A stretch of DNA of 64,000 nucleotides from Ruminococcus flavefaciens (lineage in GTDB: Bacteria > Bacillota > Clostridia > Oscillospirales > Ruminococcaceae): assembly GCA_023667045.1 (NCBI GenBank), contig JAMPAU010000001.1, forward strand, positions 1,345,748 through 1,409,747, given 5' to 3'. The notes under the pieces were generated by a model. That model had not been told where the DNA came from and made no database searches. It saw only the letters and a list, made by a program, of their open reading frames with translations. Below, in pieces: positions 15,845 through 24,331 of the stretch. Position 1 is the stretch's first letter, and each line of letters opens with the position of its first letter. Made by a program: the position numbers and the translations under genes.

Positions 15845-16580
15845 ATATATAGATAAATTCACTGCTTGAATAGCCTATAATGCCGTTGTAGTTTACGACA
15901 TACCAGCCGTTTGTTTCGCCGTTAATCATGACTGTCTCGCCGTTTGGAATAGAACCGAGTACAGCGGAAGATGTATCGGGCAGTTTTCTGATATTCAGAC
16001 CCGAACCGTCGGTTATGACAGTTCCCCAGCGTATTGCGGTAGGCAAAATAAGCGGTATTCCGAAATAGTCGCATAGTGAACGTGAGATATTTCTTGCGAT
16101 AACATCAAGATTATTTTTCAGCCATGCTTCATCGGCGTAATTGTCGTGGTAGCCGAGTTCACATAGGACGGCGACGGCATTAGTCCGGAGAACCTCGCCG
16201 AGCGTTGAGGTCGGGACGGCGTTTACCTTGTCGGGCAGTGGATATATACTTTTGAGATTATTTGCTATTATATTGGCGAGATATTCGCTGTCTTTGCTGT
16301 TAGGGGCGAAATATATATCAATGCCCCTTAGTTTGCCGGCGAGATGTTCAGGACCGGCATTTGAATGGAGTGCAAGGTGTACATCATAGTAAGCTGAGTT
16401 GGAGTCCTTTATTGCACCGTTTACATTTCTTGCGGGGTCATTGCGTACAAAGGCTATACCGCTTGAACGCAGATACGGTTCAATTCTGTCAGCGAGCAGA
16501 TTCATATAAAGTTCTTCATTGCCACTGGTAGCGTACTGATTCCACTCCTGTGTTGAGGGACTTAAAAATACCTTTGGCAT
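15843..16580 (-). CDS. N-acetylmuramoyl-L-alanine amidase (Amidase_3-like) with SH3b domain
   Basis: A 245-aa protein with an amidase-3 fold (about 1-175) and a C-terminal bacterial SH3 domain (about 182-245: GSGLNIRKLPDTSSAVLGSIPNG). It should cleave the MurNAc-L-Ala bond in peptidoglycan. The second zinc His (ALHSNAG, near 87) and the catalytic Glu (ELGYHDN) are present. The first zinc-His block is replaced by LSPSTQEWN, a form I associate with endolysin-like amidases. No signal peptide is visible, so export or release is unclear. It resembles phage or spore-associated amidases more than a housekeeping autolysin. Confidence 0.82.
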   Translation of the reverse strand: MPKVFLSPSTQEWNQYATSGNEELYMNLLADRIEPYLRSSGIAFVRNDPARNVNGAIKDSNSAYYDVHLALHSNAGPEHLAGKLRGIDIYFAPNSKDSEYLANIIANNLKSIYPLPDKVNAVPTSTLGEVLRTNAVAVLCELGYHDNYADEAWLKNNLDVIARNISRSLCDYFGIPLILPTAIRWGTVITDGSGLNIRKLPDTSSAVLGSIPNGETVMINGETNGWYVVNYNGIIGYSSSEFIYI

Positions 16581-16656
16581 AAAAAGACATTCCTTTCACA
16601 TGGAATTGAGATTATCTCTCATATCATTTTATGCCATATGCAAAGAAACTGTTACA

Positions 16657-17508
16657 TCAGTTAGGCTGACCCACACGGTGACGTAGATTGTCTTCTTTGA
16701 GTTTTCTGCCCTCAGCTATAAGGTTTTTCATAGTTTCGGGGTCACGGTTCTGGAGAGCGTCACGGTATTTGAGGAGATTACCTATCAGCGTATCAAGCTC
16801 AAACTGTAGGTTGTCGCAGTTCTGCATAAATAGGTCAGTCCACATTTTTTCATTCATGGTAGCAATGCGTGTCATATCCTGAAAACTTCCGCCACTGAAA
16901 CCGCATTCAAGGCTTAATTCGGGGCTTTTTACATATGCACTTGATACTATATGTGCAAGCTGTGACGTATAAGCAATCATCTTGTCGTGGTTTTCGGGAC
17001 TTGTCTGTACAATTTTTCCTGCACCTATTTCGGTTGCCAGTTTTTTCAGCATTTCAATGTCATCGGGGTTGCTGTCCTCAAAAGGCGTGATAATAAAATT
17101 AGCCTTTACGAACAAGTCCGGCGTGCTGTTTGAATAACCGCCAAATTCTTTGCCAGCCATAGGGTGAATGCCGAGATAGCGGAGACCGTTATTTTCTGCT
17201 GTGGACTTCATGCGTGCCGAAAAATCACCCTTTATACCGCATACGTCGGTAACGAGAGTATTTTTGCTGAACTTTCCGGCGTTTTCTGCAAAGAACTTTT
17301 CAGCGGTTTCGGGAAAGAGCGAGATAATAACTAAATCAAAGTTATTATAGTTTCCGTCAAAAGCGTAGTCTATGGCGATGTCACGGAGAGCGTTTTCTTC
17401 AATGTCGTGGTTTATGTCGCAACCAGTAACAGTATGATAGGTATATTTTTTTAGAGCTTTGCAGAATGAACCGCCTATCAGTCCAAGTCCCACAACGAGA
17501 ATATTCAT
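16657..17508 (-). CDS. tyrA: Prephenate dehydrogenase
   Basis: A 283-aa enzyme converting prephenate to 4-hydroxyphenylpyruvate in tyrosine synthesis. It has an N-terminal NAD-binding fingerprint GLGLIGGS (residues 7-14), GIHPMAGKEFGGY with the catalytic His in the middle, and an alpha-helical dimerisation domain with SFQDMTRIA. No ACT regulatory domain follows, so feedback control by tyrosine through that domain is not expected. AAAGG precedes the start. Its promoter sits at the edge of a tandem array made from the tail of the upstream rluA-type gene. Confidence 0.93.
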   Translation of the reverse strand: MNILVVGLGLIGGSFCKALKKYTYHTVTGCDINHDIEENALRDIAIDYAFDGNYNNFDLVIISLFPETAEKFFAENAGKFSKNTLVTDVCGIKGDFSARMKSTAENNGLRYLGIHPMAGKEFGGYSNSTPDLFVKANFIITPFEDSNPDDIEMLKKLATEIGAGKIVQTSPENHDKMIAYTSQLAHIVSSAYVKSPELSLECGFSGGSFQDMTRIATMNEKMWTDLFMQNCDNLQFELDTLIGNLLKYRDALQNRDPETMKNLIAEGRKLKEDNLRHRVGQPN

Positions 17509-17542
17509 AGAATAATCAGACCTTTCTTAATATGTTAGTTAC

Positions 17543-17571
17543 ATTGTAGCACTTTAAACGGCAAAAGTCAA
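17543..17571 (-). promoter_or_regulatory. Promoter for tyrA at the edge of the tail array
   Basis: On the minus strand TTGACT (17566-17571), 17 bases, TACAAT (17543-17548). The same TTGACT recurs in every repeat unit, where it overlaps the TGA stop of the copied gene tail, but only this outermost unit has a good -10. Confidence 0.65.
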
Positions 17572-18176
17572 TAGTTTTTCCTATTAAAATATTCCGTGAA
17601 AAGTTCAGGAGCGGTTACGGCAAGGGTGTTGAGGTATGCAAGAGGGGAGTTCAGACTTCAGAGAGTATGCACATAAAGCCTGTCTGAAAACTCCATAGCA
17701 CTTAAAACGGCAAAAGTCAATAGTTTTCCCTATTAAAATATTCCGTGAAAGGTTCGGGGGCGATTACGGCAAGGGTGTTGAGGTATGCAAGAGGGGAGTT
17801 TTCGGGGAGTTCAAACTTCAGCGAGTAGGCACATAAAGCCTGTCTGAAACTCCATAAAACTTTAAACGGCAAAAGTCAATAGTTTTTCCTGTTAAAATAT
17901 TCCGTGAAAAGTTCAGGAGCGGTTACGGCAAGGGTGTTGAGGTATGCAAGGGGGGAGTTTTCGGGGAGTTCAAACTTCAGCGAGTAGGCACATAAAGCCT
18001 GTCTGAAACTCCATAAAACTTTAAACGGCAAAAGTCAATAGTTTTTCCTGTTAAAATATTCCGTGAAAAGTTCAGGAGCGGTTACGGCAAGGGTGTTGAG
18101 GTATGCAAGGGGGGAGTTTTCGGGGAGTTCAAATTTCAGCGAGTAGGCACATAAAGCCTGTCTGAAAACTCCGTAA
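17551..18176 (-). repeat. Four-unit tandem array from the 3' end of the RluA-family gene
   Basis: Units begin at 17551, 17700, 17859 and 18018; lengths are 149, 159 and 159 bases, and the last is the native gene end. Each carries about the last 45 codons of the pseudouridine synthase, its stop, and about 20 bases of downstream DNA (TTGACTTTTGCCGTTTAAAG). Units 3 and 4 are almost identical. Unit 2 has scattered substitutions, and unit 1 has a 10-base deletion (ttcgggga region). The decay gradient says units were added near the gene. This fills the 525-base gap upstream of tyrA; no start codon or independent gene is seen inside. Confidence 0.93.
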
Positions 18177-18991
18177 CGCTTGTTTGCGGAAACATTTCCG
18201 TATTTGCCGTCACCTAATATATGTGCATTTACGTGGGCGAGATGAGACCTTATCTGGTGAGTACGTCCGGTAAAAAGAGTAACCTCAACGAGATAAAGGC
18301 TGTTTTTTCTGTCGAGTACTTTATAGCCGGTTTTTATTTCCTTGAATCCCTCAATCATTGTATCTGAAATGCGTACTATATTTCTTGTATCGTCTTTTTT
18401 ATGGTAGGCATAGATTACGTCTTCATTTTTCGGGGGCGGTGAGACAGTCACACAGCGGTATATCTTGTGGACGTTGCCGTTGCGTATAGCCTCGTTTATG
18501 TCACGCAGGGCGGAGGCGTTTTTTGCAGAAATAACCAGTCCGCTTGTGTTTCTGTCAAGCCTACTGCACAGTGCAGGAGCAAAGGAGCTTTCTGTTTCGG
18601 GACAATATTCATTTTTATTGTAAAGATAGTGCTTTATGCGGTTTATGAGAGTATCGGAAGTGCTTGTGCTGTTGGAATGTGAATCAAGACCGACGGGTTT
18701 AAAAGCTATGATAATATTCTGGTCTTCATATATAATATTTATCTGGTCGGGGGATTTCAGGAAACTCATATCGTGTTTTTTTTCGCCGGATAGTTCCTGT
18801 TTAACGTATACGGTAACTGTATCTCCTGTCTGCAATACTGCCGAAATATCACAGCGTTTTCCGTTTATCTTGATGTCTTTTTTCCGGAAGAGCTTGTACA
18901 TCATACTTTTAGGCAGGTCGGGCAGAGCCTTTGTCACAAATTTATCTATACGCTGACCGCTGTCATTTTGATTTACTGTAAAAGTAACCAT
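18035..18991 (-). CDS. RluA-family rRNA/tRNA pseudouridine synthase
   Basis: A 318-aa enzyme that isomerises uridine to pseudouridine in structured RNA. An S4 RNA-binding domain occupies about residues 12-72 (QRIDKFVTKALPDLPKSMMYKL). The catalytic domain has SRLDRNTSGLVI with the nucleophile Asp and the later GRTHQIRSHLA motif. The exact target (RluC/RluD-like 23S positions) cannot be assigned. GAGAGGA precedes the start. The last 45 codons are the source of the tandem array downstream; the native reading frame is intact to its stop at 18035-18037. Confidence 0.92.
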   Translation of the reverse strand: MVTFTVNQNDSGQRIDKFVTKALPDLPKSMMYKLFRKKDIKINGKRCDISAVLQTGDTVTVYVKQELSGEKKHDMSFLKSPDQINIIYEDQNIIIAFKPVGLDSHSNSTSTSDTLINRIKHYLYNKNEYCPETESSFAPALCSRLDRNTSGLVISAKNASALRDINEAIRNGNVHKIYRCVTVSPPPKNEDVIYAYHKKDDTRNIVRISDTMIEGFKEIKTGYKVLDRKNSLYLVEVTLFTGRTHQIRSHLAHVNAHILGDGKYGNVSANKRYGVFRQALCAYSLKFELPENSPLAYLNTLAVTAPELFTEYFNRKNY

Positions 18992-19103
18992 TGAAAAAAT
19001 TTTCCTCTCTTTTTAAAATTGTGCAGAATAGCTTAAATAATCCGTTTAAATTCGTGAAAATAACCAAAGATTCAGCTTAAAAATGTTTTTTTCGTCTGTG
19101 ATA

Positions 19104-19132
19104 TTGAAATAAATATGGAAGTATGATATAAT
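19104..19132 (+). promoter_or_regulatory. Promoter for the double GH25 gene
   Basis: TTGAAA (19104-19109), 17 bases, TATAAT (19127-19132). Confidence 0.75.
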
Positions 19133-19219
19133 ATTACAAAAAGGTTACACAAAAAAATTAGGCTGTGCTTTGATATTATGGTACGGCTTTATTATTTTCA
19201 ACGAAAGGGAATGATAGAA

Positions 19220-20965
19220 ATGAAGCTTTATAAAAAAGTTCTTTCGGCTTTGATGTCGTGTGCATTTATAGGTGCAACGGTTATCTCGGACGGAGTGCCT
19301 CAGACAATCGCTGTGGATATTTCAGATGATTCTGTCGCTGATTTATATGATAACACAGAATCAGAAGAAAGTAAAGAGGTATCTGAAACAAATACTACCA
19401 ATACAACAGAAATAACAACAACTACTACCACAACTACTGCCAAAAAAACTACAACGACTACCACCACCACTACATCTACCACATCTGCCACATCTAAAGC
19501 TACCACAACCTCTACCACAACTACATCTACAACCACAACAACTACTACTTCCACTCAGACTACCGAACCGCCTTTCAGAGTATTTGATATATATAACGCC
19601 TATATGGGTTATACTACAACTACTGTAACTACTCTGCCGGAAAATCTCGACCCCGCACTTGTGCAGAGACAGGCAAAGGGTATTGACGTTTCTGCATGGC
19701 AACCGAATATTGACTGGAAAGAAGTAAAAGAAGCTGGTATTGAGTTTGCAATCATGAGAGCAGGCTACGGAAAATATATCTCTCAGAAAGACCCGACTTT
19801 TGATTACAATATGCAGGAAGCTCAGGCTAACGGCATTGCCTGTGGTGCTTACTGGTACAGTTATGCCACTGATGTCGAATCTGCAATACAAGAGGCTGAA
19901 GTCTGCTACTCTATAATAAAGGATTACGACTTTACATATCCGGTTTATTTTGATATTGAAGACCCCTCACAAGACTATCTCAGCACGGCACAGATTTCTG
20001 CAATGACAGACGCTTTCTGTTCCACTCTCGCCTCAAAGGGCGTGCGTGTCGGAGTTTACAGCTACACGACTTTCCTTAAAACAAAAATCTATGCAGAAGT
20101 CCTTGAAAAGTATGACGTGTGGGTTGCTAACTTTGACGTTTCAGCACCTTCGTACAGCGGAGACTACGGAATATGGCAGTATACAGCCAGCGGTTACGTG
20201 GACGGCGTACCGGGAGTAGTTGACCTTGACGTGTCATATGTCAATTATCCCTATATAATGTCGCCCGATACATACGTTGATACTCCAGCTACATCGTTCG
20301 ACCACACTATAAAGGACATAACCACTACTACTACTTCAAATTATCTTTACAAAGGCATAGACGTTTCAGTATGGCAGAATGACATTGACTGGAATGCAGT
20401 AAAGGAATCCGGAGAGGTTGACTATGCAATAATACGTGCCGGTTACGGAAAGTTTGTCACTCAGAAAGACGAAAAATTCGACTACAATATTACTACCGCC
20501 CAGAGTCTCGGCATAGACTGCGGTGCTTACTGGTACAGTTATGCTACTGACGTTGAGAGTGCTATAGAAGAAGCTAAGGCTTTCTGTGAAGTCATCAAAG
20601 GCTATAAATTTGAATATCCGGTTTATTTTGATATTGAAGACCCATGCTTTGATAGTCTCAGCAATGATGAAATACGTGCGATTACTGAGGCGTTCTGTTC
20701 ATACATGGAAGAACAGGGCTATTGCTGTGGTGTGACAAGCTATTCAAATTTCCTAAGAAACAAGCTCGGTGCGTCGTTCTTGAGCAAATATGCGGTATGG
20801 ATTGCACACTATAACGTAAGAAGACCAAGCTATGGCGGTTACTATGGAATGTGGCAGTACACAAGCACAGGTACGGTAGACGGCATAAACGGCACTGTCG
20901 ACCTTGACTATGCCTATGTTGATTACCCTGCACTTATGATTGAATGTCACCGCAACGGCTATTAA
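19220..20965 (+). CDS. Secreted lysozyme with two GH25 domains and Thr-rich linkers
   Basis: A 581-aa exported muramidase. A signal peptide (1-32) is followed by an almost pure Thr/Ser linker at about 57-115, the first GH25 domain at about 152-350, a short Thr linker, and a second GH25 domain at about 378-575. Each domain has the GIDVSxWQ start with the catalytic Asp, GAYWYSYATD, and YFDIED with the catalytic Glu. The family cleaves the MurNAc-GlcNAc bond. The start at 19220 gives the best spacing from AAAGGG and a clean signal peptide. The linker DNA is a dense ACN-triplet tract likely to vary in length. Confidence 0.93.
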   Translation: MKLYKKVLSALMSCAFIGATVISDGVPQTIAVDISDDSVADLYDNTESEESKEVSETNTTNTTEITTTTTTTTAKKTTTTTTTTTSTTSATSKATTTSTTTTSTTTTTTTSTQTTEPPFRVFDIYNAYMGYTTTTVTTLPENLDPALVQRQAKGIDVSAWQPNIDWKEVKEAGIEFAIMRAGYGKYISQKDPTFDYNMQEAQANGIACGAYWYSYATDVESAIQEAEVCYSIIKDYDFTYPVYFDIEDPSQDYLSTAQISAMTDAFCSTLASKGVRVGVYSYTTFLKTKIYAEVLEKYDVWVANFDVSAPSYSGDYGIWQYTASGYVDGVPGVVDLDVSYVNYPYIMSPDTYVDTPATSFDHTIKDITTTTTSNYLYKGIDVSVWQNDIDWNAVKESGEVDYAIIRAGYGKFVTQKDEKFDYNITTAQSLGIDCGAYWYSYATDVESAIEEAKAFCEVIKGYKFEYPVYFDIEDPCFDSLSNDEIRAITEAFCSYMEEQGYCCGVTSYSNFLRNKLGASFLSKYAVWIAHYNVRRPSYGGYYGMWQYTSTGTVDGINGTVDLDYAYVDYPALMIECHRNGY

Positions 20966-20975
20966 TACTAAAGAA

Positions 20976-21008
20976 TATATGCATATCGTTGTATGACGGT
21001 ATGCATAT
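20976..21008 (+). terminator. Hairpin between the GH25 gene and addB
   Basis: ATATGCATA and its complement TATGCATAT flank a short loop and are followed by TTTTATC. It may terminate the lysozyme transcript, but addB follows within 20 bases, so attenuation is possible. Confidence 0.45.
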
Positions 21009-21028
21009 TTTATCAAGGAGATTTTTTT

Positions 21029-24000
21029 ATGGTAGAATTTATTACAGGTCAGGCAGGAAGCGGTAAAACTACCCTCATGTTTGACAAGATAAAAAATAAC
21101 ACAGGCACTCAGCTTATACTTGTGCCGGAGCAGTTTTCATATGAATTTGATAAAAAGCTCTATTTTTTTCTGGGTGCTGAAAAATTCAACAGTCTTTTTT
21201 CGCTTACTTTTACCGGACTTGCAAGACAGCTCTTTCAGCTTTATGGCGAACCCGACAGAAAAGGCGAGTACGCTGACGACTATGCAAGAATGATTCTGAT
21301 ATATCAGGCTATATCCTCTGCTCAGAGTAATCCGGATATGCTGAATTATTTCCGCCGGCAGAGTTCATATAACGGCTTTGCGGAAGAAGTCCTTGACCTC
21401 ATAAACGATATGAAACGCTCCGGAATCGCACCGCAGACACTTAAAGAAAGGTCGGTATTTTTAGACAAGCGTCTCATGGACAAAACCAATGACATAGCCG
21501 GAATATATCTTGAATATGAAAGGCTCATGGGTGAATACGGTTTCAAGGATAACCTCGAAAATATCATAGAATCGGCTCACACTGCCAGCCGTGAGGATTT
21601 TTTCAAGGGTATGAACATATATATAGATGAGTTTGAAAGTTTCAACGGCGACCAGCTCGAAATGATAAAAGTCATGATTTCTTCTGCTGAAAACGTCTGC
21701 ATAACCCTAAGAACCGATGACGTGAATGCAGGGGATTTCACGCTTTTTGATACCGTAAACCGCACATACCGCACAATAAAGCAGATGTGCAGTGAACTTA
21801 ATGTAGAATGCCGTAATATACAGTGCGGAAAAAGCAGGCGTTTTGTGGGGGCAGACCTTGAATATCTCAGTACGCATATTATGCGTAATTTCCAGTACAG
21901 TCCGGAAAATGCCCCTAAACCCGACAATATAAGAATCTTTGAGGCAAAGGATATATACAGCGAGGCGGAATATGTCTGTGCAACTATAAAGCGTCTTATA
22001 TGCGAAAACAAAAATCTGAAATACCGTGATATTGCTGTAGTCTCAAATAATATTGAAGACTATGCCGATATTCTCAGAGAGACTTTTGAAAGATGTGGTA
22101 TACCTTACTTTATGAGTACTGCAAAGCCCGTAATGCATACTTCTGTAATGGTATTCTTTACTTCTCTACTTGAAATCCTCACGGCAAAGAAAATAAAGTC
22201 TGAACATATTTTCCGTCTCATGAAGTGCGGAATACTTGATATTTCCCTTACTGATACGGCACTGCTTGAAAATTACTGCTACAAATGGAACATTGACGGC
22301 AACATATGGAATGAGCCTTTTACTGCTGAGGACGAAAACCTTTCGCTCCTTGAAAGCATGAGGTCGTATGTTATAGAACCTCTGGCAAGGCTTAAAAAGC
22401 GTATTTCTGAAAAAAACTCTGCTGTTGATGTATGCCGTATGCTTTATGAGTATCTTGAAGAATGCAGTGCGGAAAAAAGCGTAGGTCGTATTATGGGCGA
22501 ACTTATAAAGCGTGACCGTGACTATGAATCCGCTGAACTGAAAAGACTGTGGTCGTGCATTATGGATATTCTTGACAGCATAGCCGGAACTCTCGGCGAC
22601 AGAATAGTGCCATTCACGGAAATATCACGCATTATCAAGTCTATGGTGGGCAAACTTGAATATTCCGTACCACCTCAGACCCTTGATTCAGTGACAACGG
22701 CTTCCGCACGTACCGCACGTCTTTCCTCCCCGAAAATTGTCTTTGCTATTGGTTCAAATGACGGAGATTTTCCTAACCATGTAAGTATGCACGGCATATT
22801 CTCAGAAAACGACAAACGCCGTCTTTCTGAAAACGGCATAGAGATAGCACGTTCTCTTTCAGACCTTGTAGCCTCTGAAAGACTTGTCGTATATAAAACG
22901 CTGTCTTCTGCCTCTGAAAAACTTTTTATAACGTACCCTCTGTCAGACCTTTCCGGCAACAGCAAATATCCTGCACAGGTTATTGACAGTATAATAAAGA
23001 TGTTCGGAGACGATAGTATTGTGCTGACAAAAGATGACATTCCGCTTGACTATTATGCGGTAACTCTGCACTCGGCATTTTATCACTATATGCAGAATAT
23101 AACTGAAAATAATAAATATACCTCGTCAATCAAGAAAATACTCATGAACGAACCGGAATATAAAAGGCGTATAGAGTATGTCACAAAATGCTCCGAACTC
23201 CGTCAGGACTATACAATTGATACCGGAGTAATGCAGAAACTCAAATCATTTGAACCGCTCAGGCTTTCGGCAACAGGAGTTGAAGAATATAACCAGTGTC
23301 ATTTCAAGTATTTCTGTGATAAGTTCATGAAACTCCGGAAACGTGAAAAAATGGAGCTTGACAACAGGATTTCCGGCGATATTATACATGAGTGCTTTGC
23401 CGGAGTACTGAAAAATACTGACAAGGAATCATTTATCAGTATGTCCGTTGAAGAACTGAAAAGCCGTATAGAATCGTGTGCTGAAAATTACAGAGATGAA
23501 AAGCTCGCCGGAGACTTCAGTAAAAGCAAGAGCTTTGAGTTTATGTTTAAAAAGCTCACTGAAAGTCTTGTGATTGTCTTTATGCATCTCCAGCAGGAAT
23601 TTATGGTGACGAGTTTTACTCCGGTTGCATTTGAAGTGGAGCTTGAAAAAAGACATTCACTCAGTCTTGATTTCGGCGACGGCTACAGAATATATTTCGG
23701 CGGAAAAATCGACCGTGCCGACATTTGCGTAATAGGTGACAAAAAATATCTCAGAATCATTGACTATAAAAGCAGTAAGAAAAAAATCACTCCGGAGAGC
23801 CTTGCTGGCGGTGTAAATCTCCAAATGCTTTTGTATCTTTTCGCCTCAACCGAGAAAAAAGGCATATTCGGGGACTCTATCCCTGCCGGAGTGCTTTATT
23901 CGCCTGTCTATCCCGATACAAGCGACAGCGGTATAAATTCAGCTCTGAAATCAACTGGTCTTGTTCTCGGACAGCGTAAAGTCCTCAACGCTATGGAAAC

Positions 24001-24331
24001 CGATATAAAAGGTAAATTTATTCCGGTTAAATTCAACAGCGACAATAAAACACTTAACAGGTATAATAATTCATGTATAACGTCTTCCGGCATGGAGTGG
24101 CTCAGAAACTATATATACAATAATCTCAGAGAAATGGCTGTTTCGCTCCTTAAAGGCGACGTTGACGCATTGCCACAGTGTATAGGAGATTCAGCACCGT
24201 GCGATTACTGTGATTATGTGAATATATGTGATAATTCCATGCTGACAAGATACCGCACTCCCGATGAGAAACTTATTGATGAGGCAAAGGAAATACTTAA
24301 TCAGCGTCTGGAAAAAACGGAGGAAAACTAA
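21029..24331 (+). CDS. addB: AddB subunit of the AddAB helicase-nuclease
   Basis: An 1100-aa subunit that, with AddA, resects double-strand DNA ends and loads RecA at Chi-type sites. It has an N-terminal nucleotide-binding loop GQAGSGKTT (7-15), degenerate helicase regions, and a C-terminal RecB-like nuclease (GDIIHECF, DYKSSKKK). The cysteines of a 4Fe-4S cluster are split between CHFKYFC and the C-terminal CDYCDYVNIC. The start at 21029 follows AAGGAG by eight bases; an upstream in-frame codon lies within the preceding hairpin. Its stop overlaps the addA start by one base. Confidence 0.94.
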   Translation: MVEFITGQAGSGKTTLMFDKIKNNTGTQLILVPEQFSYEFDKKLYFFLGAEKFNSLFSLTFTGLARQLFQLYGEPDRKGEYADDYARMILIYQAISSAQSNPDMLNYFRRQSSYNGFAEEVLDLINDMKRSGIAPQTLKERSVFLDKRLMDKTNDIAGIYLEYERLMGEYGFKDNLENIIESAHTASREDFFKGMNIYIDEFESFNGDQLEMIKVMISSAENVCITLRTDDVNAGDFTLFDTVNRTYRTIKQMCSELNVECRNIQCGKSRRFVGADLEYLSTHIMRNFQYSPENAPKPDNIRIFEAKDIYSEAEYVCATIKRLICENKNLKYRDIAVVSNNIEDYADILRETFERCGIPYFMSTAKPVMHTSVMVFFTSLLEILTAKKIKSEHIFRLMKCGILDISLTDTALLENYCYKWNIDGNIWNEPFTAEDENLSLLESMRSYVIEPLARLKKRISEKNSAVDVCRMLYEYLEECSAEKSVGRIMGELIKRDRDYESAELKRLWSCIMDILDSIAGTLGDRIVPFTEISRIIKSMVGKLEYSVPPQTLDSVTTASARTARLSSPKIVFAIGSNDGDFPNHVSMHGIFSENDKRRLSENGIEIARSLSDLVASERLVVYKTLSSASEKLFITYPLSDLSGNSKYPAQVIDSIIKMFGDDSIVLTKDDIPLDYYAVTLHSAFYHYMQNITENNKYTSSIKKILMNEPEYKRRIEYVTKCSELRQDYTIDTGVMQKLKSFEPLRLSATGVEEYNQCHFKYFCDKFMKLRKREKMELDNRISGDIIHECFAGVLKNTDKESFISMSVEELKSRIESCAENYRDEKLAGDFSKSKSFEFMFKKLTESLVIVFMHLQQEFMVTSFTPVAFEVELEKRHSLSLDFGDGYRIYFGGKIDRADICVIGDKKYLRIIDYKSSKKKITPESLAGGVNLQMLLYLFASTEKKGIFGDSIPAGVLYSPVYPDTSDSGINSALKSTGLVLGQRKVLNAMETDIKGKFIPVKFNSDNKTLNRYNNSCITSSGMEWLRNYIYNNLREMAVSLLKGDVDALPQCIGDSAPCDYCDYVNICDNSMLTRYRTPDEKLIDEAKEILNQRLEKTEEN

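Noticed and set aside
17551-18176. CRISPR-like regular repeats
   Set aside because: Units are about 159 bases and directly adjacent without unique spacers, and each is a copy of a gene tail.
19424-19560. Simple ACN repeat as a possible array or regulatory element
   Set aside because: It is in frame inside the lysozyme gene and encodes its Thr linker.
19300-19891. Minus-strand frames rich in Val or Cys/Ser/Gly opposite the Thr linker
   Set aside because: They are mirror readings of the ACN tract and have no promoter or ribosome site.
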